A stretch of DNA of 20,160 bases from a virus, in the IMG/VR virus record IMGVR_UViG_3300025146_000081, positions 1 to 20,160 of that record. One strand, given 5' to 3'. Made by a program: the position numbers and the translations under genes. Below, one piece after another: positions 1-8,313 of the stretch. Within the stretch, counting starts at the first letter, position 1. Each line of letters starts with the position of its first letter. Below the pieces are notes generated by a model that saw only the letters and a program-made list of their open reading frames with translations, did not search any database and was not told where the DNA came from.

Positions 1-301
1 ACGCTAAATTTGTTAGCTCGCTAACTTTTTGCGTTAGACCATCTACTTCTTGGGTCAACTCGTCTGCCTTTTTTGCTTTCTCAAAATACGACACCAAATC
101 TTCTTCAGAATTTATGTCTTTTTCGTACTTTGCCTTTGCATAACTCTTAAAAGAATCAAACGAAAACTCGTCTGTTTTCACTTCTTCTTTTACGGGTTCT
201 TTTACATCTTTTACTTCTTCTGTTTTTACATCTACAACAGGTGCATCCACCACGGGGGCTTCCTCTGCTTTTACTGTCGCTAAAATCTCATTATAATCCA
301 T
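1..301 (-). CDS. Acidic coiled-coil-like head/scaffold-type protein, N-terminus only
   Basis: The reading frame is open from an ATG at 301-299 to the window edge, giving 100 residues of a longer protein that begins MDYNEILATVKAEEAPVVDA. The first 50 residues are an acidic, Val/Lys/Glu-rich low-complexity linker. Residues 50-100 look helical and coiled-coil forming (for example KKADELTQEVDGLTQKVSEL). It lies directly downstream of the portal gene, with a TAnnTTTG promoter motif at 322-329. In many tailed phages this position holds a scaffold, head-assembly or capsid gene, and the acidic helical character fits a scaffold-like role. That role is inference from position and composition; I recognise no family. 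The 3' part is outside the window. Confidence 0.75.
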   Translation of the reverse strand, partial: MDYNEILATVKAEEAPVVDAPVVDVKTEEVKDVKEPVKEEVKTDEFSFDSFKSYAKAKYEKDINSEEDLVSYFEKAKKADELTQEVDGLTQKVSELTNLA

Positions 302-321
302 TATATATTTTTTGTTGTTCG

Positions 322-329
322 CAAATATA
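322..329 (-). promoter_or_regulatory. Promoter -7 element (TATATTTG) for the head-protein gene
   Basis: On the minus strand the sequence reads TATATTTG, matching the Bacteroidota TAnnTTTG consensus, about 20 bases upstream of the ATG at 301. No clear -33 box is seen. It lies in the 49-base gap between the portal stop and the next gene and suggests an additional internal start within the head operon. Confidence 0.5.
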
Positions 330-350
330 TGTTAAATAAAATACACCAAA

Positions 351-2762
351 TTAAATAGCCTGTCCCTCAACAGGTATCGGTGATTCGCTCACGGGTGCTG
401 ACGGTGCTTGCTGTTGTGGTGCTTGCTGTTGCTGCTGTCCACGTGGTATTGGAACACCGTTCAGTACCATTAACGCCTGCATTGCTGTCATCTCTCCTTT
501 TTTGACTGCTTCGTTCAGAATTTGATTAGTCCCCTTAGTCTTTTCATTGGCAATTTCAGACTGTGTTTTAAGCATGAACTCCTGTTGCTTGTTCTGTGCT
601 TTCATTTGTTCAAGCTGTTGCGCACCCTGCATGGTCTGTTGGTTTGCCCTTGCTGCTGCTTCTTCTGCTTCTCTTTTTGCTTTTTTATTAGCTGCACCAA
701 GTAACATTGCTATTCTCTTTAGACTTTCACCCGCATTTATCATCGAATTGAACCTAACATAGTCTGCTTCTGTTATTCCTACCTTGCCATCACGCCCGTT
801 CTTCAATGATAGTGCTATCATTTCTTTTAGCTCTGCTATGTCTTTCTGTGTTGGTCGTGCGTGTGTCCTTATTCCGTACTTCACGTCATGCCCCTCTGCT
901 ATGCGCAACAGTTCAAGATTAGATGCCCCTACAACGTCTTCATAAGCCTTTGCAGCCACTTTCTCATCCTTTACGGTATATTGTATCCTCAGACACATAT
1001 TTCGTGCTACATCGGATTTTAGTATGTTTGCTTTTTTAACGATATTCTTTAATATATCACTCGTCCCCATGATAGAATATTCATTCACCGCCTTGCCTGT
1101 TCCGCTATCGGGTGATGAACCCATTGACAAAGGATTTATACCTGTCAGTTCTTCTATCTGTCTTAACGCCCAATCCATTGCCGTTACCTGTTCCTGTAAC
1201 ACCGCACCTGCCCCACCATCTAACTTTTCTATCGGGCGTGTGTTCTGAACCGTGTGTCTGCCTTGTGTGTTTTCTGAACTAAAGAATAATGTTCCTGTTT
1301 CCCTGTATGCTTTTAACACGTCCTTTGGGTTCATCTTTCTGCCACCCAAATTAATGTTGTTAATAATTGCCATGTCAATAGCTAACCCATTGATTGTACT
1401 CATCCTGATTCCCTGTTGGAACTTCATCCAACTGTTCATGTATAAGTCTAACACGGGGATTAGTCTTGGAATGATTGGTCTTCCAAATACCTTTACCATG
1501 TGGATAGGTAACACGGGTTCTGACAATCCGTCCCTGCATTGGTGCTTCATTCTGCCATAATCGTACATTAACTCTGTGTCGATTATCCAATGTGCCTCAC
1601 GGACTGTTTTTATTCTTGTTTTTAATAATTCATCGTTCTTGCCTAACTTGGCTTTTCCATCGTATTCCCTTGTTCTCTTTTTTCCATACCTGTTCGTGTG
1701 TGATACTTCCTGTTTGTAATCTACATCTATCCAATTCACCACGAACACGGGTACTACAAACTTGTCTGTCTGTTCTGCAAAGCCATATTCTGCTCCTTTG
1801 TTTATTGAGTTGGGGTCTTCGTATTTATCGTTACCAAAATCTCCTGAGAATTTCTTTGCTACACTTTTTAATTCTTCTTCTGTAAAGCCTTTTTGTTTTA
1901 AATCTGACAGCTTTACTAATTTAATAAAGAATCCATAGTCGGGATTTCTGTATGATTCTTCATCTACATATTGCACACCCGCTGTCTTAGCATTTATGTA
2001 TTCTACTTTGGTTTGTCCTGTAATTGGATTATACACGTCCCTGACTGCTGCAAATCCTACTGTTACCAAATCTGCAAGTACCTTTTCTACTATCACCTCA
2101 TCCCATGCTGACTGCTCAAAGGCATACTTCAGCAGTTGCTCCATTACTGTTGCGTAGGACGGTTTAAAACCACCCTCTGCTTCGTACAGATTCAGTTCTT
2201 CAAGGTTTTCAGGCACGAATCCTTGTTCCTGTTGTGGAAGCACCATTAAGGCTTTTAGCGTGTTTAGTTCATTCCGATATTGTTTGTCTGCCCACGCCCC
2301 CCACTTTGCTGTTTCCTTTACTGCACCGCTATACTTGTCTGTCGGGTCAACGGATACCATGTTTATCAGTTCTGACAGTTTGCCTATAAGCGAATCCATC
2401 ATCTTCGGTGCGGGTGATTGTATTGTGAAATTCAGGTTATCACCCGCTTTTCTTTTCTTGTTTTTTACGGCTGCATCGTCTATCTTTTCAGACACGGTGC
2501 TTGTGTTGTCTGTTCCGTAATAGGCGTTTTCGTAAATACTCTGTGGCTGATTTCCGTGTGCATAACTCCTGTTAATATCCACATCCGAATAGGACGCATA
2601 ATCAACGTATGTTCCACCCCTGCAAAACTCTTTATAAATAGCTTGTGCCATTTGTAGATTGTATGCGGGTTTATCCTTTTCGGCAGGACTTATCTGGTCG
2701 TTATCACGGTTGGGCATAACGTACTTTTTGCCCTTAGAATATTCATCGCCTTTGTAAATCAT
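351..2762 (-). CDS. Portal protein (crAss-like type)
   Basis: This 803-aa protein is likely the portal, the dodecameric ring at the capsid vertex through which DNA is packaged and ejected. The evidence is its length, its position directly after the large terminase, and its layout. It has a polar N-terminus (MIYKGDEYSKGKKYV), a long mixed alpha/beta body (about residues 100-660), then a long Ala/Gln/Lys-rich helix (about 690-770) and a Gln/Pro-rich tail (QQQQQAPQQQAPSAP). A long C-terminal helical and Gln-rich end is common in portals of large podoviruses. I match it to crAss-like portals from memory of size and order, not by alignment. A TAnnTTTG motif lies 17 bases upstream of the ATG, so it can be transcribed independently of terL. 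An upstream alternative start is not possible without running through the promoter. Confidence 0.75.
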   Translation of the reverse strand: MIYKGDEYSKGKKYVMPNRDNDQISPAEKDKPAYNLQMAQAIYKEFCRGGTYVDYASYSDVDINRSYAHGNQPQSIYENAYYGTDNTSTVSEKIDDAAVKNKKRKAGDNLNFTIQSPAPKMMDSLIGKLSELINMVSVDPTDKYSGAVKETAKWGAWADKQYRNELNTLKALMVLPQQEQGFVPENLEELNLYEAEGGFKPSYATVMEQLLKYAFEQSAWDEVIVEKVLADLVTVGFAAVRDVYNPITGQTKVEYINAKTAGVQYVDEESYRNPDYGFFIKLVKLSDLKQKGFTEEELKSVAKKFSGDFGNDKYEDPNSINKGAEYGFAEQTDKFVVPVFVVNWIDVDYKQEVSHTNRYGKKRTREYDGKAKLGKNDELLKTRIKTVREAHWIIDTELMYDYGRMKHQCRDGLSEPVLPIHMVKVFGRPIIPRLIPVLDLYMNSWMKFQQGIRMSTINGLAIDMAIINNINLGGRKMNPKDVLKAYRETGTLFFSSENTQGRHTVQNTRPIEKLDGGAGAVLQEQVTAMDWALRQIEELTGINPLSMGSSPDSGTGKAVNEYSIMGTSDILKNIVKKANILKSDVARNMCLRIQYTVKDEKVAAKAYEDVVGASNLELLRIAEGHDVKYGIRTHARPTQKDIAELKEMIALSLKNGRDGKVGITEADYVRFNSMINAGESLKRIAMLLGAANKKAKREAEEAAARANQQTMQGAQQLEQMKAQNKQQEFMLKTQSEIANEKTKGTNQILNEAVKKGEMTAMQALMVLNGVPIPRGQQQQQAPQQQAPSAPVSESPIPVEGQAI

Positions 2763-2778
2763 TTCAAAATATTTTTAA

Positions 2779-2811
2779 CAAAGATAACACGTTGATTTTT
2801 TAACATAAAAA
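2779..2811 (-). promoter_or_regulatory. Promoter upstream of the portal gene
   Basis: The minus strand carries TATCTTTG (2786-2779), preceded by CGTGT and, 12 bases further up, TTTTATG. The same arrangement, TTTTATG-N12-CGTGTTAT(C/A)TTTG, occurs upstream of the 238-aa/terL operon at 7060. This suggests a shared structural-gene promoter class. The spacing between the two blocks is identical in both copies. Confidence 0.6.
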
Positions 2812-2819
2812 TTGATACT

Positions 2820-5800
2820 TTATGCAAAATTCCAATAGTCCTCTGCGTTATACGAATCAGAATTATCGCTTAGCATTTCTTCTGCGTATGGAGTTTCTGC
2901 ACCCATTAGACACATACCATGTGCTGTTAACCTATCATAGTGTCTCATCATCTCCATTCCAGTAATCTCCTTACATTCTTGTAGATATTCAGCAAATGCT
3001 TCCACGTGACACCTGTTTTCAAGGTAGTCCCTTGTTCTACTGAATAGCAATTGCTTAGACCTTTCCAACGAATCACACCCCGCTTTTTCCTTGTATCTTC
3101 CTGTCTTTAAGTCTATGTCGTAAAGAAGATATGCTCCATATTCTTTTTCGATAAAATATCTAAGCGTTTCATCTAAGTTTGTTTCAGGGTACACCATCGC
3201 CCCAAAATATATCGCTGCCTTTAACGTATCTTCGTTAAACTCATTTGAATTTGCGGGTCTATGTCTGTAAGACAACACAAACTTATATGTGTCCCAATCT
3301 TTTATTTCCTTACCGCCATCAACTGATGGGTCGTATTTAAGTAGTATAGCTATACCACCGTCAGACAACCTACTTTTCTTGCCAAGTGAAGCACCTGTCC
3401 GTGAATCCTGTTTTGTTCCGAACTTAAACGGGTCGCACCCTAACACGTACTTGTTTGGATACTGTGGTCGCCACATTGGAATATGTTTTCCCTTTATGGA
3501 ACTATATGTGCTTATCTGTATTCTTTTATTAGATACGGCAGGACTTGGAAATTCACTTATCCTAAACCTACCATTTTCTTCATCGTGTACAAATTCAACA
3601 TCGCTTCCAAACCCGTTTACCCACACTAAATCACCACGCACTGTTTTGTCTTCTCTCCTTAATTCAGCAAGCCTTTCATCTATCCTTTCAAGTGGAAATC
3701 CTATTGAACCTGCTTCTCCTAACCAACAGTCTGCATACTTAATAGGGAACAATTTCTTTTCTTCCCTATATGCTCTCATGGATTCTGAATCACCACGCTG
3801 AAGTAACACGTCTCTTTTGCCCTGTAAAAATTCAAGTGCTGTCTGTGTGAATCCTTCTTCTCTCTGATAGTCCAATATCGTATCTTTAACCGAAAATCCA
3901 TAGCTGTCAATAAACCCGTCAAGACCCTCTGTTGCGGGTATAAACAACCTAAATAGTCCAGAAAATGTTTGTCCGCTTGACTTTATCCTTTGATAAAAGT
4001 TTGACGTATTTGCCAAGAACCTGTAATCAAAACTACCATCCGTTAATTCATCACTCGTTGATGGATAGTCTAAGTATCCAAATATGATTCTTCCATTTCC
4101 TTGTGCGCAACAGTTCTTATTTACGTCATGGCGTTTTAATACACTGACATTGGAAGTATTGTGCGCTACCGTATTGTCTTCCAATAAAAATCTTCTGTTT
4201 CCGTCTATAACAAATCCGTAATAATCACCAACGCCAATACTCTCTACCGAAAATCCTGTATGTAACGGATTTCTCGTATTTGGATGATGCGGCTTTCTTT
4301 CGTATCTTTTCCTGTTTACCTTACACGGTATTCTCCACAAATCAAGTCCATATATAGAAACACGAAATACCTCACATTCATAAACACTTCCGTCTTCTCT
4401 TTTCATTCTTGCAATCTTTGGATACATAGAACAACTAAATCCCAAATCAAGTGCAAGTCTTCTTATATTTTCGGCAAGAACTTTTCTTTTTTGTGTTACT
4501 TCATATCCTGTTCTATTGCCTGTATATGCGTATCCATCCGAATCAATTAATCCCGCTAATAAACTAAGTCTGTTTTCTTCTGAATCAAAAAGGTAATCTT
4601 TTGGAATATGTTTGTTACCTATAACACCTATCTTTCTTAATTCTTCTATTAAGCTAAAATTCTTTTGTTTAATTATCTCGTAACCACGATAATTGTCTTT
4701 TGTTTTTATAGTCCAATTTATAGAACTAATAGTAGTATCAAAATATGACGCTATTTCTCCTACTGAATAAAACACAAGTTCTTCTACACCATTATTAAAA
4801 AAATATGTATATTCTGATTTTCTGGATAGATGATATGTTATTTCATCCCTAACCATTTGAGTATCGTTTAATGATGAAAACTCTTTTAAATAATCAATTA
4901 TTTCAATGTCTATATTCGTAATATTAACACCACCATGATACCCATCACCAAGCCACAATCCCAAAAAATAAGGTTCTACTACGTGCTTGTTCTCTGTGTA
5001 TTTGACTGGTTTCTTATACATAACAGATGCAAGTTTGTGTCTTGGTTTCATTTTAAGATATTCCTTTATGGTTTTCTTAAAATAATCACCACCTCTAACT
5101 CCGGGTATGGCATTACCATCACTTGACTTCAAACATAATATATGCTCGCTGTTACAAGTCCACTCTTTCCCCTGATTTGGAATTATCTTATACATTTCGT
5201 CAACACCACGTGCTAACCTTAAAACATTTCTCGGCAAAGAATCATCCCCCATCAAAACATCCCCAACTCGTATATCTTCAACATTCTTTACAGAACCATC
5301 AAACATTCTTATTTCCGTTCCTTTTCCAAAACATTTTCCGGCTTCGTCAACAAGTAGGTATGTCATCTTTTTACCATCGAAATACTTCTCTGATGCCGTT
5401 GTTGCATACACAAATTTTGTTTGTAAGGAATCAACTGCGTATTCGTTTTTGCCTACATCGAATTTTAGTGAATCAGAAGTTCTACCCGAAGACGTAAACG
5501 GTTTTATCCATATAGGAAACTTATCAAACGATGGAAGAAGTTTCATCTTAAAATGTTCTTCTGCGTTATCGTTACTATAACTTTGAATACCACCACCGTC
5601 TGTTCCTATCGTCCTTGTAATTACCTCAACTCCATTGCTAATTGACTTATTTGTATTTCCTGAACGCCTGTTCTTTGCCTGATGCTTTCCATAGCATATT
5701 CTTCTTGGCACGTGTTTGTTGCCAATCCTATCCACTAAGTTAATCATAGAATAAGTTCCGTCTTCATTAGGTACGGCAAATCCGTCTTTGTCTATCTTTT

Positions 5801-6332
5801 CAAATGTTTCGTTTGACGTATAGCAATAATCAACAAACAGATACTCTTTTCTATCTCTATCTCTATATCCGGGTCTGTCTTCACCCTCGTTGGTATCCAT
5901 TCTCCACACGTTCAAATAAAAGAAGTGCTTTCCTGTAATGTATGTTGGTTTACCCATATTGTAAAACCAATATCCATTCATTCTATGCCACCAAAATTTT
6001 CTTATGAAATTTATTTCGTTTTTAAAATCCTTATTCCTTTCGGTAAGCATTTCCCAAAACTTCTTCTGAATTTTTAGTAGTGTTACAACATTGTTCTTAT
6101 TGGTAGCCAATTCCTCTTTAACGGATTGTACCGCTTCTTCTTCCAAGTCAATTAATCTTCTTGGCACTTCCAATCTCTTAAATCGTTGGTCTTTGTAATA
6201 ATCACCGTACCCATCAATGTATTTCAACGGTGGTGGTTCGGGTAGTTTCAACACGATTGGTCGCAAGTCGGGGTCATTATCATTTAACACCACGTACTTG
6301 TCAGCGGGTATATAGTCCTTTAGATTACTCAT
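2820..6332 (-). CDS. terL: Terminase large subunit (TerL) with in-frame intein
   Basis: This is the DNA-packaging motor: an N-terminal ATPase that drives DNA into the prohead and a C-terminal RNase H-like nuclease that cuts concatemers. The frame encodes 1170 aa, of which residues 334-725 are an intein, so the spliced protein would be 778 aa. The ATPase part has a non-canonical Walker A, RRSGNTNKS (222-230), and Walker B, TYLLVDEA (324-331). The nuclease part shows CDPFKFG (D967), VYPETN (E1050) and HYDRLTAHG (D1133) as candidate metal ligands. The start overlaps the upstream 238-aa gene by 8 bases, implying coupling. The portal follows after 57 bases. No frameshift or broken motif is seen. 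Identification as TerL is firm; the crAss-like affiliation is moderate. Confidence 0.9.
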   Translation of the reverse strand: MSNLKDYIPADKYVVLNDNDPDLRPIVLKLPEPPPLKYIDGYGDYYKDQRFKRLEVPRRLIDLEEEAVQSVKEELATNKNNVVTLLKIQKKFWEMLTERNKDFKNEINFIRKFWWHRMNGYWFYNMGKPTYITGKHFFYLNVWRMDTNEGEDRPGYRDRDRKEYLFVDYCYTSNETFEKIDKDGFAVPNEDGTYSMINLVDRIGNKHVPRRICYGKHQAKNRRSGNTNKSISNGVEVITRTIGTDGGGIQSYSNDNAEEHFKMKLLPSFDKFPIWIKPFTSSGRTSDSLKFDVGKNEYAVDSLQTKFVYATTASEKYFDGKKMTYLLVDEAGKCFGKGTEIRMFDGSVKNVEDIRVGDVLMGDDSLPRNVLRLARGVDEMYKIIPNQGKEWTCNSEHILCLKSSDGNAIPGVRGGDYFKKTIKEYLKMKPRHKLASVMYKKPVKYTENKHVVEPYFLGLWLGDGYHGGVNITNIDIEIIDYLKEFSSLNDTQMVRDEITYHLSRKSEYTYFFNNGVEELVFYSVGEIASYFDTTISSINWTIKTKDNYRGYEIIKQKNFSLIEELRKIGVIGNKHIPKDYLFDSEENRLSLLAGLIDSDGYAYTGNRTGYEVTQKRKVLAENIRRLALDLGFSCSMYPKIARMKREDGSVYECEVFRVSIYGLDLWRIPCKVNRKRYERKPHHPNTRNPLHTGFSVESIGVGDYYGFVIDGNRRFLLEDNTVAHNTSNVSVLKRHDVNKNCCAQGNGRIIFGYLDYPSTSDELTDGSFDYRFLANTSNFYQRIKSSGQTFSGLFRLFIPATEGLDGFIDSYGFSVKDTILDYQREEGFTQTALEFLQGKRDVLLQRGDSESMRAYREEKKLFPIKYADCWLGEAGSIGFPLERIDERLAELRREDKTVRGDLVWVNGFGSDVEFVHDEENGRFRISEFPSPAVSNKRIQISTYSSIKGKHIPMWRPQYPNKYVLGCDPFKFGTKQDSRTGASLGKKSRLSDGGIAILLKYDPSVDGGKEIKDWDTYKFVLSYRHRPANSNEFNEDTLKAAIYFGAMVYPETNLDETLRYFIEKEYGAYLLYDIDLKTGRYKEKAGCDSLERSKQLLFSRTRDYLENRCHVEAFAEYLQECKEITGMEMMRHYDRLTAHGMCLMGAETPYAEEMLSDNSDSYNAEDYWNFA
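4158..5333 (-). mobile_element. LAGLIDADG intein inside TerL
   Basis: Residues 334-725 of the TerL frame (392 aa) form a complete-looking class 1 intein. It starts with Cys334 (CFGKGTEIRM) directly after the Walker B sequence DEAGK. It has a block B-like NSEH (394-397) and ends VAHN (722-725), followed by Thr726 as the +1 nucleophile. Two LAGLIDADG motifs are visible, FLGLWLGDGY (456-465) and LLAGLIDSDGY (591-601), so the homing endonuclease is probably intact. Between them, residues 520-552 (YSVGEIASYF ... NYRGYEI) resemble a small helix-turn-helix of the NUMOD1 kind. Cys1, His-Asn and Thr+1 are all present, so protein splicing should work. Splice points are inferred from motifs. Confidence 0.9.
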
Positions 6333-7041
6333 CAGGCAATTTATCTCCTACAAATCTAAGCTGTTGTATAGTAAAATTCACCCCATAAGGGCAATCTAGT
6401 CTTAAGTCATCGCCATCGGCAAGTGCGTGAGCATAGTCCTCCGGTCTAATGGCGAGTCTCGACTGCTCAATCTGATAATAGAATCTCGACACAAAATCCT
6501 CTGTCTCCGGTACTGCCTGATTTGACATTTTCTTTTCGATAGCATTTTTCTCACGCCACAAAGTGTTCACCTCCTTGATTGACTTAATGTCCTGCTTTTC
6601 TTTCATAGCCCTCAGCACGTGTCCTGCCATAGCCTCTTGTAGATACACAAGGTAGTCCCAATCTTTTTTGTTTGTCCACTTTGTATAAAGAAGTATCATG
6701 TCTAATACGTCTTTATTTTTTCCTAACACCATCTGTACCACACGCTCGTCAAACCTCTGTTGCCCGTCATGCTTTGACTTTGTCTGTGGAAATCCTGCAT
6801 ACGCAGCCGCTTCCCATTTCTGTCCCCAATAGTCAAGTGAGTTCATTTGATGAATGGGTGAGTTCGGGTCGTACATTAATACTATATAACGTAGCACCTG
6901 CGACTTGGTGAACGTCTTTTCCTTGAAATCTGTAAATATTTTTAACTGTGGTATCTCTTTCTCCAAGAACGTCACAAGCTGTGGTGAGTTCGGGTGAATA
7001 GACATTTTTGAACAGTCAAGTGATTTTATGTCTCTATCCAT
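6325..7041 (-). CDS. Conserved phage protein upstream of terL (possible small-terminase position)
   Basis: This 238-aa soluble protein begins MDRDIKSLDCSKMSIHPNSP. I do not recognise the family. It is mostly helical and charged, with several Trp/Tyr-rich stretches (for example SLDYWGQKWEAAAYAGF) and no membrane segment or signal peptide. It is the first gene of the packaging operon: a TAnnTTTG promoter lies 19 bases upstream and its 3' end overlaps the terL start by 8 bases. The small terminase subunit commonly sits immediately upstream of terL, so a DNA-recognition or packaging role is plausible, but no helix-turn-helix is obvious. Treat the role as positional inference only. Confidence 0.8.
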   Translation of the reverse strand: MDRDIKSLDCSKMSIHPNSPQLVTFLEKEIPQLKIFTDFKEKTFTKSQVLRYIVLMYDPNSPIHQMNSLDYWGQKWEAAAYAGFPQTKSKHDGQQRFDERVVQMVLGKNKDVLDMILLYTKWTNKKDWDYLVYLQEAMAGHVLRAMKEKQDIKSIKEVNTLWREKNAIEKKMSNQAVPETEDFVSRFYYQIEQSRLAIRPEDYAHALADGDDLRLDCPYGVNFTIQQLRFVGDKLPDE

Positions 7042-7059
7042 ATCGTATTATGTTGCACA

Positions 7060-7087
7060 CAAATATAACACGCTGAAATTTAGGCAT
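7060..7087 (-). promoter_or_regulatory. Promoter of the packaging/head operon
   Basis: The minus strand reads TATATTTG (7067-7060), with CGTGT just upstream and TTTTATG 12 bases further, the same arrangement as before the portal gene. The upstream TTTT is also the U-tract of the preceding GroES-operon terminator, so terminator and promoter are packed back to back. The ATG at 7041 lies 19 bases downstream. Confidence 0.6.
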
Positions 7088-7118
7088 AAAAAAAGCTGCA
7101 CCACGAATGATACAGCTT
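7088..7118 (-). terminator. Intrinsic terminator after the GroES-like operon
   Basis: On the minus strand AAGCTGTATC pairs with GGTGCAGCTT (10 bp including two G-U pairs, 6-nt loop) and is followed by seven T residues. It lies 23 bases past the stop of the last GroES-like gene and directly before the next promoter, so it separates the two leftward operons. Confidence 0.85.
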
Positions 7119-7140
7119 AATACTCATAAGTTAAATAAAG

Positions 7141-7386
7141 TTATTCTATGTATAACACCTCCCTCTCCCCTATCACCAAATATTTACTTCCGTCAAGTTC
7201 TATCTCTGTTCCCCTTGTGGTGAAGATTACGCTATCTCCTACACACACTTCATCACCACCGATAACCACCTCACCACGCTTCTGTCTTTCTTCTACTGCA
7301 TTGGGTATTATCACACCACCCGCAGTCTTTGTTAACTTGTCTATTCTCTTTACAAGTATCTTTCCTTTTGGTACTTTTCCTTTCAT
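7141..7386 (-). CDS. GroES-like co-chaperonin
   Basis: This 81-aa protein is a near full-length Cpn10/GroES homologue. GroES caps the GroEL folding chamber and docks through a mobile loop. The N-terminal strand (PKGKILVKRID), the mobile loop KTAGGVIIPNAVEE (20-33) with the hydrophobic GroEL-binding triplet VII, the RGEVV strand and the closing VGDSVIF and YLVIGEREVLYIE strands all follow the family order. It is slightly shorter than bacterial GroES (about 95 aa). The start overlaps the upstream tandem GroES-like gene as ATGA. Phage co-chaperonins such as T4 gp31 support capsid-protein folding with host GroEL, and a similar role is inferred here. This is the most GroES-like of the three adjacent genes. 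Confidence 0.88.
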   Translation of the reverse strand: MKGKVPKGKILVKRIDKLTKTAGGVIIPNAVEERQKRGEVVIGGDEVCVGDSVIFTTRGTEIELDGSKYLVIGEREVLYIE

Positions 7387-8078
7387 AACACACCCACTAT
7401 AAATATTTTCTGCACAAACCCCAATTCCCTATCTATCGTCTTAAACAGGCTGTATTCTATCGCTGTCCAAAAGCCACCATCAAACACAACTTCATCGCCT
7501 ACTTCCACGTCTGCATCATACAGCTTTGAACCGTAGTGGTATTCTGTATTTGTTCCATTCACCACGACCACACCCAACCTCTTATCCTGCTCTGCATCCA
7601 AAGTTTTTATTATGCTCGATTGCACACTTTCTTTCATCACCTTTTCTACTAAACAATATCCGTTTAACGGTATCATTTTGTTTCCACGCTTTGTAAACAC
7701 CAAGTCTGAGTAGTTCATTATGTAATACAACACACCGCCCACAATCAGTTCCACGGCATTTGCAGAGCCTATCTTAGTGAAATATACTGTATCTCCTTCT
7801 TCTATCTCTATGGTTGTTTTCCACTCCATACAGCCGTTAAAATGATACTGTGGGCGTGTCTTTAATACTTTTGGTATTTTAGTCACCACGCCATACCTTG
7901 CTACGTGTGCTGATTCATTCCACATCACACCGCCAACTCCTGACAATATTATTCCACTGTCTAACACAACGTCTTCCATCGGATTAAAGTCTATCCTGAT
8001 AAGAACGTTATTGTTCATCATCTGTGACGGTAACTTGTCTGTAGTGTAGGATTGTTTTGCTCCTGCGCTATTGTTCAT
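7383..8078 (-). CDS. Tandem (two-domain) GroES-like protein
   Basis: This 231-aa protein contains two GroES-like modules in a row. Module 1 (about 20-130) has NNNVLIRID, a loop with DSGIILSG (40-47), ARYGVVTKI, EEGDTVYF and YSDLVFTK. Module 2 (about 131-228) has MIPLNGYCLVEKV, a loop with QSSIIKTL (153-160), LGVVVVNG, EVGDEVVFDGG and FVQKIFIV. Each loop keeps a short hydrophobic triplet (IIL, IIK) where GroES binds GroEL. The length is about twice that of a single GroES. It overlaps the following GroES gene by 4 bases and the preceding one by 11, so the three are probably translated together. The two-module reading is by eye; a hetero-oligomeric ring with the neighbours is speculation. Confidence 0.75.
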   Translation of the reverse strand: MNNSAGAKQSYTTDKLPSQMMNNNVLIRIDFNPMEDVVLDSGIILSGVGGVMWNESAHVARYGVVTKIPKVLKTRPQYHFNGCMEWKTTIEIEEGDTVYFTKIGSANAVELIVGGVLYYIMNYSDLVFTKRGNKMIPLNGYCLVEKVMKESVQSSIIKTLDAEQDKRLGVVVVNGTNTEYHYGSKLYDADVEVGDEVVFDGGFWTAIEYSLFKTIDRELGFVQKIFIVGVL

Positions 8079-8304
8079 GCCAATAAAGTATTTTGTTTGT
8101 ACCTACAATGTAATTACCATCTTTACTAAAGCACCCCTTTGTGTTGAATAGCACCATTGAATCTGTTTTTACTTCTTCGTTGCCTTTTACACACACGCCC
8201 CACTGCAAGTCTTTCTTTGTTGCCGTTTCAGGAATGATCAACGAAGTGTTTACATTTTCTTCGATTAACGTTACTAATATGTTATTTCCTTTTGGTGTCA
8301 CCAT
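8068..8304 (-). CDS. Small divergent GroES-like protein
   Basis: This 78-aa protein follows the Cpn10 pattern: KGNNILVTLIEE, a mobile-loop-like NTSLIIPETATKKD (19-32) with the triplet LII, WGVCVKG, DSMVLFNTKG, and a terminal strand NKILYWHEQ. It is more divergent than the 81-aa neighbour and alone would be uncertain. Its place as the first of three overlapping GroES-like genes strengthens the call. It follows the 217-aa unknown gene after only 9 bases and has no promoter motif of its own, so it is probably part of the operon that starts near 9745. Confidence 0.7.
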   Translation of the reverse strand: MVTPKGNNILVTLIEENVNTSLIIPETATKKDLQWGVCVKGNEEVKTDSMVLFNTKGCFSKDGNYIVGTNKILYWHEQ

Positions 8305-8313
8305 ATTTTTTGT

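Noticed and set aside
1375-1590. Minus-strand 71-aa frame inside the portal gene
   Set aside because: It lies fully within the portal frame and has no leader or promoter; it is a frame shadow.
50-5497. Plus-strand open frames opposite the head, portal and terminase genes (for example 3289-3801)
   Set aside because: They are antisense shadows of strongly coding minus-strand genes, with low-complexity Ser/Phe/Cys-rich products and no motifs.
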